From contig CM049991.1 in the NCBI GenBank assembly GCA_016630955.3, positions 1,426,001 through 1,490,000 on the forward strand: a DNA stretch of 64,000 nt. Reading direction: 5' to 3'. Positions within the stretch are counted from its first letter, which is position 1. The number at the start of each line of letters is the position of its first letter. Origin of the DNA: Didymella arachidicola (lineage: Eukaryota; Ascomycota; Dothideomycetes; Pleosporales; Didymellaceae). Of this stretch, positions 1 through 10,925 are shown one piece after another. The notes under the pieces are model-generated. The model saw only the letters and a list, made by a program, of their open reading frames with translations, ran no database searches and was not told the DNA's origin. The position numbers were made by a program, and so were the translations under genes.

Positions 1-1471
1 GTAGTGGTGATGCAGTAGGAGATAGTAGTAGGTGACCTTGAGGCAAATTCTTCGAGATGTGGTGCTGTGGTGAGTGGGAAAGGTCAGCGATGGAGCCCGT
101 GTTGTGTTTATCTACGCCGCAAGGAAGCTTTGACCGGCGTCGCTCCTTGGCGGCAGCGACGGCGAAGGCGGCAGCGGATCTAGAAGCACGAGGTTGCCTG
201 CCGTGGGGATGATCTTAAGTGAGAGCGAGCTTCACTGTGACTGCATAGCACTGCGCAAGCTCTTCGCGCGGGGTACCCTCAGGTGCTCATAGATCGAGGC
301 TGCAAAGGGATAGTGGGGATGCTATGAGCTTCCTACTCTAGCCTTCTTGCAGCTGAGAGACGTCGCTGAATCTGTGTATCACAGATGCCGCAGTGAGCCA
401 GTGGCTGCTGAATTAGGCTGGAATCTGGCATGGCTCATCCGCAGCGAGCTCACGACAAAAAGACATACAAGCACGAGGTGTGAAAGTGCATCTAAGTGGC
501 CAGGTGTCAAACATCCAAAAGAGATAGCTAGATCGCTGACGACGCTATCAGAACAGACACAGCATGTCTTCATGTCTTCACGGTGCTCAATCCTAGCTGA
601 CAGGGACCTCAGGGCAGCATCTTGTCACAATGTGGCATCCGTCAGACCTCAGAGACTGCAGGGTCGAGAATAACTTGCGAATGCATGGGCATGAATGTGG
701 AAGAGTCCTTTGATCTTGGTCACTGGAAAGGTGCCACTTCGGCATGAGCATGCACGAAGATGATATGATTGTCGAAGTGATAGATTTTACGATCTGGGAA
801 ACTTCAAAGACTCTTCAAATGAATGGGCTGACGTACAAAGAGAAGCTTGATCATTTCCCTGGTCCTACGTGTCTATGCCCACTTACAGCTGAAGGGACAA
901 GTCTTCACCTCGCACTAATGTCGTGGAGACAAATCTTTAGTGACATATTGGGCTATCGAGACCTTTTGAAAAGACCTGAGATTTTCTAAACAGCGATGCC
1001 CTCAAGCGGAGGTGTTGTGCACTTATGGGCATGCATGTAAATATCTTGGCGAACAGAGCAAACTGACGTCAACGCTGGCGTGCCATGGATGGGACAGAAG
1101 ACAATTTCTCCACAGTCTCACTGCTGCAAGAATCCGAGACTAGGCTGAAGGCGTCCTAGATCGCAGCCTGCGAGATGAGATCGATCGCCTGGCGGTATAA
1201 CGGACTACCGATTGGCTAGCGAGTCAATGATGCAGGCATACATAGCAACTAAAAATTCGGAACGCGGCGAAAGGTAAACACTGCAACTTTCCTTCGCAAC
1301 GAAGTCGTCAGGGCTGTGACGTTTGCGTGTTCGAACCACAAGGCTTGATTGATTTTGCCTTCCCCTTGTCGACCTTTTTTGAGCGCTTCACTGCGTTTTT
1401 CGAGCTTGATATCTTTGCGCTTGCACTTGCCTTTATTGTACCCCTGAAGTCGCATCGCAAGAATCGCAACC
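1..1471. other. No supportable gene; upstream region of the sterol reductase gene
   Basis: Only short ORFs with no recognisable domain occur here, and none joins across plausible splice sites into a longer protein. The last few hundred bases must carry the promoter and 5' UTR of the sterol reductase gene that starts at 1472. I see no tRNA, repeat or transposon end. Confidence 0.5.
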
Positions 1472-3255
1472 ATGTCACAACGAGTAACGCGGTCCCAGGC
1501 TGGCTACACCCCAAAGTAATTTCCAGAGGAACCAGTCGCAGCGCAGTGAATGGGCGGCGGAACCGGCAATGGCGGCTGACATGCATGCGCAGAAAACCAG
1601 AAAACCCCGGCTTTGTCGAGACACCCGGTCGCAGAAGGTCGCAGCGTCGCAAGTCCACTTCTACGGAAGATATCCCATCCAACGGCTTTGTCAAGCGCAG
1701 CGAGATCGATTTGACACCTGAGAAGCCCTTCAGCAACGGTTTCGCGAACGGCAACGGACATGCCAGCACTGGACATGCCAACGGCTCCGCGACCAACGGC
1801 CCCGCGAATGGGCACACTAAGAAGGAGGAGCCCAGCTCTTCTGACGCCTCTCAAGAAGCGGCTAAGAATTTCCCTCCGAAGGACAAGGGCGGCCTGCATG
1901 AGTTTGGCGGCGCTCTCGGTATGAGCGCTATGATGACCGGATTCCCGGCATTGATGTACTACATGTGGATTGGCGCAACATTCTACGATGGAAAGTTCCC
2001 CAAGCCAGCTGAAGGCCAGACCTACTCAGACTTCTTTGGGCATATGTGGATTCTAGTCAAGACTGAAGCCTACCCCACCAATCAGGCGTGGCAGATTTAC
2101 TGGTTCTTTGGCCTGGTGCAGATGGCATTCTACATGTTTATGCCTGGTGTCTACCGCAAGGGCAAGCCTCTTCCTCAGCTGGGTGGAAAGCAGCTCGACT
2201 ACTACTGCTCTGCCATGTGGTCCTTCTATTCCAGCATTGTCATCATGCTAGGTCTCCACTTCACCGGTGTCTTCAAGCTCTACACTTTGATTGATGAGTT
2301 CGGTCACATTATGACGGTTGCCATCATCTCGGGTTTTCTATGCTCCACCATTGCATACATCTCTGCCCGAGTCCGTGGCGCTACCGTCCGCATGACTGAA
2401 AATGTCATCGTTGACTTCTTCCTTGGATCTGAACTGAATCCTAGGCTCTTCGGCATTTTGGATTTTAAGATGTTTCTCGAGGTCCGCATTCCGTGGTTCA
2501 TCCTCTTTTTCTTGTCGCTTGGTACCTGCCTGAAACAGTACGAGTCGTACGGCTACATCTCCGGCGAGGCCATCTTCCTTCTCTTTGCCCACTGGCTGTA
2601 CGCCAACGCTTGCGCCAAAGGCGAGCACTTGATCATAACCACCTGGTAAGTGTCATGATTGAAGTGTCAGTAGCTTCGCTAATACAACTTCAGGGACATG
2701 TACTACGAGAAGCTCGGCTTCATGCTCATCTTCTGGAACATGGCAGGCGTGCCGCTTTCCTACTGCCACTGCACACTTTATGTCGCCAACCACCACCCTC
2801 GCGAGTACACCTGGCCAACATGGTTTGTCTTTGCCCTGACCGTCGCCTACCTCGGCATGTACTACATCTGGGATACCACCAACAGCCAGAAGAACCAGTT
2901 CCGCCAGGAGGAGCGCGGCGTTGTTGACGAGCGCACCACTTTCCCCTACTTCAAGTACGGCCGCATCGCCAACCCCAAGACCATCACCACCAAGCACGGA
3001 AACAAGATCCTGGCCGATGGTTGGTACGGCAAGGCCCGCAAGATCCACTACACCTGCGATCTCTTCTTCGCTGTTTCGTGGGGCTTGATCACCGGCTTTG
3101 ATTCCCCGTTCCCCTGGTTCTACTCTGTCTTCTTCGCTGGTATGATCATTCACCGTGCGCTTCGCGATATCGCCAGGTGTCGTGAGGTTTACGGTGAGGC
3201 ATGGACAGAGTACGAGAAGCAGGTCCCGTACCTGTTCATCCCCTACGTCTTCTAG
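1472..3255 (+). CDS. erg4: Delta(24(24(1)))-sterol reductase, ERG4/ERG24 family
   Basis: Last step of ergosterol synthesis: NADPH-dependent reduction of the C24(28) double bond of the sterol side chain, in the ER membrane. Exons 1472-1515, 1593-2645 and 2694-3255 give 552 aa. The first junction restores an N-terminus reading MSQRVTRSQAGYTPKKPENP; the second gives TTWDMYYEKLGFMLIFWN, a family signature. The C-terminus ends PYLFIPYVF, as usual for ERG4. About the first 150 residues are Ser/Gly/Asn-rich and hydrophilic; the rest is a multi-pass membrane domain. Length is somewhat above yeast Erg4 (473 aa, recalled) because of that tail. The longer ORF reading into 1327 uses intron 1 as coding and lacks a better start. 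ERG24 is the alternative family member, but the WDMYYEK and C-terminal motifs favour ERG4. Confidence 0.93.
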
Positions 3256-3639
3256 ATGCTCCTAGGGCAATCTTCGCTGTGTTTAATATTTCAATAGGCT
3301 TTGGCCTATTTTTCCTGCGCGCTTTTGGTCGCCAGCACTTCTTTCATATGCGCTTCTCGACCACATTGTTCCATACGATGTACTATAATATTGTTCCTCG
3401 GTGTTGGATAGAGAGGACCATACAACGGTAATGGCAGTAGTAATGATGATGTACGAGACAAAATCTGAATCAAAACATGACACAACTTTCGCTGGCATTC
3501 TGACTGTGGATCTTGAAAAGCATGCAGCCGAGTTGCGCGCTAACATCATGCCAGGTTGCGTCACCCCCTGCCAAAACATTTCATCGCTCAAGCAAACACC
3601 CCGCAACCACTAAACACCAGACGTTTGAATACCGCAACC
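3256..3639. promoter_or_regulatory. Intergenic spacer: ERG4 3' end and promoter of the PQ-loop gene
   Basis: A 384-bp tandem spacer. It must hold the ERG4 3' UTR and the promoter of the next gene. The start context of that gene is CAACCATGG, a strong fungal initiation context. No individual element is identified with confidence. Confidence 0.4.
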
Positions 3640-4606
3640 ATGGACGCTCTCGGCTCTGCAATTCGCCCTATTCTGTCGCCCATTGCAAAGGGCCTTCCTA
3701 AGCCCATCGCTGACGTGGGCGAGAACCTCCTCGGCCCAGTCTGCTACCAGACACTCCTCCACAACGTTGATCTCACCAAGACCGAATGTGTCAAGCTTGC
3801 CATCTCCAAGGGTCTCGGTATCGGCATCATTGGCGCATCCTCGATCGTCAAGATTCCCCAGCTGCTCAAGCTGCTAAACTCGCAATCCGCTGAGGGCCTG
3901 TCCTTTCTCTCCTATGTTCTGGAGTCCGGCGCATACCTCATCTCGCTGAGCTACAATGTCCGCCGCGGTTTTCCGTTCAGCACATATGGCGAGACAGCTC
4001 TCATTCTGATCCAGAATATTGCTATAGCATCTCTGGTCCTGAACTACAGCGGCAGGCAACCTGCGATCGCCGCCTGGATCGCTGGACTGGCTGGCGCTGG
4101 ATACCTTCTGTTCAACGAGAACCAGGTCAACGAGGCAAACCTCAGTCTGGCCATGAGTGCCGCAGGTGTTTTGGGCGTAGCAGCCAAGATCCCTCAGATC
4201 CTGACGATCTGGACTGAGGGCGGCACTGGCCAGTTGAGCGCGTTCGCTGTAAGCCGCACACTATTCACACATCTACTGTTATAGCCACTGACAGTTCTTC
4301 TAGGTTATCAACTACCTCCTCGGTTCCGCCTCGCGCATCTTCACCACCTTCCAAGAAGTCGACGACCCACTCATCCTCTACGGCTTCGTTGCTGGCTTTG
4401 CGCTCAACCTTGTTCTCTTCCTGCAAGTCGTGTACTACTGGAATGCGCCCGCCTCGAAGAACACTGAGAGCAAGAAGCTTAACAAGCCGGTCGCGCCTGC
4501 CATCGCAGCAAACAAGGAGAAGACTCAGCAGGCAGTCGCCAGCGGCGCTGCCGCCAGCTACTCGAACGTGGCCGGCAAGAGCCCTAGCACCAGGCGCAGG
4601 GGATAG
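3640..4606 (+). CDS. MPDU1-like PQ-loop membrane protein (mannose-P-dolichol utilization defect 1 homologue)
   Basis: Exons 3640-4248 and 4304-4606 (phase 0 junction, donor GTAAGC, acceptor CTAG) give 303 aa. The two PQ-loop repeats are visible: KIPQ with Pro-Gln at residues 73-74, and a second KIPQ at 185-186, each within paired hydrophobic helices, the MPDU1/SWEET-like architecture. In animals MPDU1 is needed for use of dolichol-phosphate sugars in ER glycosylation; the fungal role is inferred from homology. The C-terminal 50 residues are Lys/Ala/Ser-rich and hydrophilic. The ATG at 3640 is preferred over an in-frame ATG at 3556 because of its context (ACCATGG) and because the family starts near the GENLLGPVCYQTLL segment. 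Confidence 0.88.
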
Positions 4607-4705
4607 ATACACAACAGACACTGGTCAGGTAGAAAAACATACTGCTTCTCGCACGCACTCGAAGTCGTCATCACATTTCGTTCCATTTTGTGAGGCAGCT
4701 AACGG

Positions 4706-5131
4706 TCAAGCTCTCCTCTCCTGCGATCGCCTCCCATTATGCATATGCACATCCTCCGGCCTCACAACCGCATACCCATAGGGCGGCGGTGCATCGTTCC
4801 GTTCCTCATATCTCGGCAGTTCCGTGCCCACTTCGCCCTCGTACCTATCCTCTCGCCGCCATGTTGCTCGCGCCTCCATCCGCTGCACCTTATGCGGATG
4901 AACTAACCCAACCCTGAAGCGTGTGGGACCTGGGTGTACGCTTGTGCGCTTCCGCAGGTAGTAAAAGAGCAAGATGGATATGGTAAGGAAGCTGATTGCC
5001 ACTTTGACGACCAGGATGGCGGTGCGATTGGTGCAATTTGAGCTTCCATCGCAGTCTGATCGTTTTGAGATTGCATTCCAGTAGCTCGGTGCTGAGTGTT
5101 GTCGGATGATGTCGAGGTTGGTGGGCGCCAT
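4706..5131 (-). CDS. Small single-pass membrane protein with a PPPY motif, function unknown
   Basis: A 141-aa single-exon protein. The segment AILVVKVAISFLTISILLFYY (about residues 40-60) is a clear transmembrane helix followed by basic residues (LRKR), which suggests a short N-out region and a cytosolic tail. The N-terminal part has Cys and NxS/T-type sites (CDGSSNCTNRT). The tail contains LPRYEE and APPPYG; PPxY motifs are known ligands of WW domains such as those of Rsp5-type ubiquitin ligases, so an adaptor or sorting role is possible but is inference. The start at 5131 has a good context (TATCATGG); an in-frame ATG at 5260 would add 43 unremarkable residues. Convergent with the PQ-loop gene, with about 100 bp between the stops. 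Confidence 0.6.
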   Translation of the reverse strand: MAPTNLDIIRQHSAPSYWNAISKRSDCDGSSNCTNRTAILVVKVAISFLTISILLFYYLRKRTSVHPGPTRFRVGLVHPHKVQRMEARATWRREDRYEGEVGTELPRYEERNDAPPPYGYAVVRPEDVHMHNGRRSQERRA

Positions 5132-8100
5132 GATAGGCTTATTGTGGAATTGCTCTGTGAGGCTTCTAAAGTAAGGGCTGCTCTTTCGATGCTGATGGAC
5201 TGATCGCAATATGGATTGAATTCGACTGAACCAGCCTCGGTTGTCTTGAAAGTGTGTCACTGTAGACGTAGATTTAAGACAAGGGCTTGCGTGTCTACAT
5301 AAAGACAGCCGCTTTGTTGCGCCTCAGCAACTCATCTCTCTCAGCCTCTGCAGCAAAGCCTGGCGCGAGGGCACGTAAAGGCTCAGCGATCACAAGGCGC
5401 ATGCGAAATAGCCTCGAGGCGGCGTTTGCTTCTTTCCCGACCAATCATCGTTGAGGCTGTATGGTTAGGCGCCCTGTGTGTAAGCCTGCAGCGTGTGTGG
5501 GCGCCTTGTAAGGCGAGCTCAGGCGACCCTGGAGGCAGTGCTGGGGGACAAAGCCCTCACACCGGCGCACGGTACTGGCGAAGCATGCAAAGCGTCACTC
5601 GAAGCACTACAACGGCGTTCGCGCGATTTGAGGGGTCCAAGGAAAAGTGGAAATGCAGTGCGAGGAAAGACGAACTGTGGTTGTGTCCGGAAAGTGTGTG
5701 CCATTCCCGGTGCTACGATTGTAGTGCTGATGCTTGCTCAGCGAGATGAGCGCCAGTAGAAGAGCGCGCTGCGATCGCAGACTTTCTTGCGCGTCAGGCA
5801 CGAAGTGATGTCGTGAGTCTATCGTTGCTGGTTTATCATGGCATTGCTCGGCGCAGCAAAGGATTAATGCACGACGCTGCGTGAACGCAGCGTAACTGCG
5901 ATGGCCATTTCAAGAAAGCAATCACGAAGTTTGTTATCATTACGTGGGATTAAACAATACTGTCGCCGTGCAATGCGACGTTCCTAGCACTTGGCTTCTT
6001 CAGTAGTGCAAAAGCAGATATGATGTTGTTACTGCCGGTCGTGAGAGAGCTGCAGATTCGTGAGTGCGTTTAGGCCTGGACGAGGATTGCTGGCAGGTGC
6101 CGTTCGACCAGACTGGCTTAAGCAGAGAATAGAAAGTTTTACACGAGCAACGGCGTATAGCGTCTCGAGGTGGGCGGCAGTCGGAATGTCGGCTCACGAT
6201 GGCAACTTTATGAGGCTCAGCGCGGGCGAAGTAGTGAGGCACGACTATGCGCCGCAAACGCAGAAGTTGTCCTGGCTTGTAATTTAACGGCATGTAGGTG
6301 TCAGGTGAAGTCAATGAAGTACAGCTCAAAGATCTTCAGGCTGGATGATTGGTACCCTGACCAGTAGTTGTCCGTAAACCGAGTGAGCTCCGTGTTTGTC
6401 CACTCTTCCCACACTTCGTCAGACAGATGATCATATAGATAGACGAGCGCATCTTATGAAGACCGCTATTGAAACAGGCCCCTCGAATTCCGACACCCGA
6501 GGCTGGACTGCATAACTGTGGTCAGGCGTCCTGCCTAGCTGCAACAAATAGCCAGCCTTCTGCTCAATGTATCGCTAGTGTTGCGTCGTCACGTCTTATG
6601 AGCATCGTGAGGTCTATGCTTCAGGCGACCAAGGCTCGCTCTGGTGAGCACTGTCAATGCCAGGTCGGTGCTTTCAGGTGTGGATTCAAGCACGTCCATC
6701 CCCCAGATCGGATCGGCGAGCTCGGCGTCGCGTTGAGATTCGTGGCTCTACCATGGTCACGCTTCACGACCGTGCCTGGTGTACCCTAGTCTTCCCATCC
6801 GTCTTGCTCTTCCGTTCGGCTGGTCTTTCCGTCTAGCTCTTTCCGCGGTAGTCTAGCCCTGTTTGAGGGCGCTCAGAGCGTTCACACGCTTGAAATGGGT
6901 GGCTTGCCGCCGTGGTGCTTTCGTTGCATGATATCATGGTTTGTGTAACGATTACTGACGCCCGCGCGGTAAGAAAGATCTACGGTCAGCCTCTGGGATG
7001 GATGCTAAATTATATCTGACCAGGCAAACCAGCATTCTGCGCCGATGTATATAGAGGTTTGCTTGTAAAGATGCCTCATTTCCCGTGCGGAATCGCTGCT
7101 GAAGATAACGGCGGCGTGACTGCGCATGGTGTCCAACCATGGAATTACATCGTCGTGACAGGTTGTGTGGGCTTTCGGTTCTAGACCTGTTCATCTGCGG
7201 AACGACCGCTGGGACGATGCGCGGAGGTTAATGCAAGATGAAGTGCATACAGTAGCGGACCAGAACAGCCATTTTCATGTTGTAACATGAAGACCCCTTC
7301 CTACAACAGCCCCAGATCGGAATGATGTCGCAGGTTGGCAATTGACCCTGGGTCTTCACCACTTCATAGACACGACTCACGAGGCCCTTTCTGCGTTCGA
7401 TCTTCCTTGGGCGCTGAGGCTGGCTGGGCTTGGTTCAGTTGCACAGCTGGTTGCGAGGTTTAACCGTCGCATAGACCAGGAACATCTCGCAGGTGCGGAT
7501 AAGGGTCTTCAGGAGACTGGGTGAAGACAGCCGCCAATATAGTAGAGATTAGTGTTGCCGTAGCCGACTTGACCGAGATTTAAGATTCAATGCAGTGTTG
7601 GTGCGCTCGACCAGATTGCGTCAGTGGTGTAAGTGGCCGGCTTTCGAGCACTGACTCGGTCAGTACCTTCCTGGTCTAGAGCATGTAGATCACCCTAGAT
7701 TCTTGCTCGAATCGACGCCTCATCCACCATGCGCTGTGAGGGCGACGCTGTCTCTTTAGCATGCGGTGACCAGCGTCGCAGCTGTTGTAGAACATCAACC
7801 ACGTCCATGATTCCCAAAACTGCAGTCCGACTGGCCAATCGAACAGCCGTATGCTCCGAAGTGCCCCAGTCATCGGCATAGCTGCACGACTTGCGCGAAA
7901 ACGTCGAAACTTTGGTAAACATAGCGCCCAGCAAGGGCCTTCCGATACGTACCTTTGGTCTGACCCAGAGGATATCAAGTTTGGTAGTTGTGGGTGATTT
8001 CTACGTTCCGCTGTGGTGCGGCCAGATTCCAGCCATACAGTTCTACAAGTCTGGTGGGAGGTGTGCAGCTGATAACATTCACACTGCGGCGTCACCTCAC

Positions 8101-8495
8101 GTGGCATATTATAGGTGCATCGGTCCTCCTGCAGCATTCCCCGCTTAGCCCAAGAACTGTCGCGATTCCCATCTTGACGAGTGGTCTGTGGGATCAGCAC
8201 TACGTTCGGGTCCAGCGATGTGCGACCAGCATGCTAAACCAATGTGGCGCCAATTCGTAACGCGTGCCAGGAACTTTATTGGGCAGGACTGTGGAGGAGC
8301 ACACCTTATGGACACCCCGCAGACACCAAACATGTCGAGGAGCTTGCGATCTAGTGCCGGAGGCTTACCACTTCTAAACCCTTTCCAACCCTTCCTAATC
8401 TCGTGGGAAATCCTTCGAGCTTGCTGCCATTGACTCTTCTACTCCTGCATGTCGTTTCTGCAATCTGGGGCAGGGTGCTCATTCTTAACGCCAGA
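5132..8495. other. 3.4-kb gene-poor stretch
   Basis: Many short ORFs on both strands, none with a recognisable domain. The most protein-like stretch is on the minus strand at 7695-7934, but I could not connect it to flanking exons. No terminal inverted repeats, long terminal repeats, tRNA-like B boxes with a matching arm, or tandem arrays were noticed. It may be spacer or the remains of a decayed gene. Confidence 0.4.
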
Positions 8496-10210
8496 ATGAA
8501 ATTGCCTCCGTTCGATGTGAGTAAACTATTTGTTCAGGGCATGATGCACGCTTACCATCACTTAGGTGATCCTCACATGGCCCACGCCAAACTATGCCAA
8601 TCCTCCAACACGAGGCGATGCACTCCTCATCGTCAACTCCATATTCATCGCGTTGGTAGCGATAGTGGTTGGGCTTCGCATGTATACGCGCATAATCATC
8701 AAGAGGTGGTTCGGGCTCGATGACATCTTCATCCTAGTTGCTCTGGTATGGCACCTGTGGTGTGACTTGCTATGGCTACGCCGCTTACTCTTCTTAGATC
8801 TTCACTGCTGGATTGACTGCTGTCGTCCTCTTAGCAAATCAGCGATATGGGTGGGACAGACATCTCTGGGACATACCGCTGAATAAGCTGGAACCGACCT
8901 TGAAGATCGCATTGGTTGCTAAATGTGTCTTTACTGGGGCAGCAACATTTACGAGATTGTCACTTCACTGCTTCTACTATCGCTTAGTCAACGACACGGG
9001 CAAGTCTTGGTTCAAGTGGTGTATTCATCTCAACGTCGCTTACACCTTGGCCATCTTCATTTCATTTCCGTAAGCCTATCCTACTATCAGACTTCGGAGA
9101 GACTTTTCCACTGACCCACGCTGAATAGATTCATTGCTGTCTTTCTGTGTACGCCGGTATCGGATTATTGGAAGATTGGTTCACCAGACGGTAGCTGCCT
9201 GGACGAAGGCGTCGTGACCCTCATCTGCGGAATCATCAACTGTGTTGCCGACTTTGCTACCACAGTGACCCCAATACCTCTGATAATGGGGGTAAGTGCC
9301 CTTATTAACCAGCCGTGCTCGTTGGTTGACGTCTTTCAGCTTCACATGCCTAAACGCCAACGTTTTGCTGTTGCTGCGCTCTTTGGAATGGGCCTCATCG
9401 TTACTGCTGCTGGGATCGTTCGTACCTGGTATATTTACAAGTCACTAATGACGACTTACGACAGCACCTGGTAAGTCATACGTTTCCAAGAAGGATCAAG
9501 AAGATAGTCGCTGACAGCGCGACAGGTATGCGTACCCGCTCTGGATTGCCGCAGCAGTAGAAATCGACCTAGGCGTCATTTGCGCGTCAGCGCCTGTTCT
9601 CAAGCCCCTTCTATCTAAAATTCCCTTCAGCCTTTCAAGCACTTTCTCGGGAGGCATCTCACTGGGCAAGAAGTTCATTGGCACCGGTTACGGCGGATCG
9701 ACTAAGATGTCGAACACAGCTGTTGAGGACTCGAGGATCCTCGCAAGCGCAACGAATCTCTCGTCGAAACGAAAATCAGAGGCAATCCGAGCCGTACCCG
9801 ACCTCGACCACGACCAAGGCAGAAGCTACAAGCTGAAGCAATGGGATGAAGAACGTGACATATCGAGCCCTGAAGAACATCGCGATCATACATCGTCAGC
9901 AAGAAGCGCCAGCGATGATGCCATCCTGCGGGCTCAGGGCAATGAGGGGACCTCGAAGAGTGGCGGGCTAACGAAGATGAAGATGTGGCACAAGATGAAG
10001 TCGCGGTCAGACTCAGAAGACTCAACACGCAACGAGGACATGACCATCACCATGACATCGGAGGTTGAACTATCGCATGAGCCCGCCAGCGCATATGCAT
10101 CAAAACGCAATAGTCGCCAACAACAGGTCCACAGGCAACACCGCGCGATGAAGGAGCACAAGTCACCATCACCGCCACAAGCCCGCGAAAACAGGATAAG
10201 CTACTTCTGA
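8496..10210 (+). CDS. Fungal rhodopsin-domain integral membrane protein (Fung_rhodopsin family)
   Basis: Six exons (8496-8516, 8566-8745, 8798-9069, 9129-9291, 9340-9470, 9526-10210) give 483 aa with all phases matching. The 7-residue first exon MKLPPFD joins to VILTWPTPNYANPPTRGD. Seven hydrophobic helices follow over about residues 15-290, with the family landmarks LRMYTRIIIKRWFGLDD after helix 1, a Cys in the FLCTPVSDYW loop, and LPLWIAAAVEIDLG-like sequence near helix 7 (here YPLWIAAAVEIDLG). The last 190 residues are a hydrophilic Ser/Lys/Arg-rich cytosolic tail. Members of this family are abundant in Pezizomycotina and mostly uncharacterised; despite the name they are not retinal-binding opsins, and no Schiff-base Lys assignment is made. 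No cluster partners are evident. Confidence 0.85.
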
Positions 10211-10835
10211 ATGCTCTGAGTGTGTTGATCTCTCATCTCTTGTACAGGCCCAGGCGAGCACGATTCATGATTTGCATTACCAGGCGTTGTGTCAGGCCAT
10301 CTGTCCGGACGATGCTTTTTTGTCGCCCAGGAAATTTGCATGATACCACTGATTTAGTTGAAACCTTAGATACAGCGTCGGCCTCTATTGATGGCTTGGT
10401 CAAAGCCTCTCCGCCCAGAATAAATAGACATAGAAGAACTGCACTACTTGTAAGTACAGTGAAATCATCATTCAAATTTGCATTGCTCACTGTAATGTAT
10501 CAACAATCTCATACAACCTTCATCAACAACAATTCGGGACGGATCATCTAGCGGCAAGATACTCGCAGTCACCCAATGGAAATCTCTTGCTCCCGGGCGA
10601 GTGGATTTCTGGCTTATGTTCCGGCTGCGTGAGCTGTGTCGCCTTAGCTGTGAGAGATATTCATTCGATCCCGGTCGAGCCCATACTTTCGCCGGTCGTA
10701 TAGGTGGTACAGAATGGGGAGCCGGTAGGAACACTTGCGTGGTGAGCAGCAGCACCACTATAGAGCAACAGAGGGGATGACAATGCGTCGCGCATCAAGT
10801 AAGATCGATGCTGATCAGTAAGCAGCGAGAGCAAT
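10211..10835. other. Spacer between the rhodopsin-domain gene and the transposon
   Basis: About 625 bp with no supportable gene. It would have been continuous with the DNA right of 12939 before insertion of the element. Confidence 0.45.
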
Positions 10836-10837
10836 TA

Positions 10838-10881
10838 CCGAGTCCGTGCGCGTGACGCCCACCATCGCGTAACGCCCCGCT
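10838..10881 (+). repeat. Left terminal inverted repeat of the pogo/Fot1-type element
   Basis: 44 bp, identical to the reverse complement of 12894-12937. It begins CCGAGTCCGTGC and ends CGCCCCGCT. Identity stops at the 45th base, which fixes the repeat length. It is GC-rich and ends 44 bp before the transposase start codon. Confidence 0.95.
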
Positions 10882-10925
10882 AAGCAAATCGCACCCCATC
10901 TTCAACACCCCATAGCTCAGTCAAT

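Noticed and set aside
1320..1345. GTTCGAACC resembling a tRNA B box
   Set aside because: The flanking bases do not form the five-pair T stem and no A box lies at the right distance.
1327..1592. ORF extension upstream of ERG4 in the same frame as exon 2
   Set aside because: It reads through a good 77-nt intron; the spliced start at 1472 gives a coherent N-terminus.
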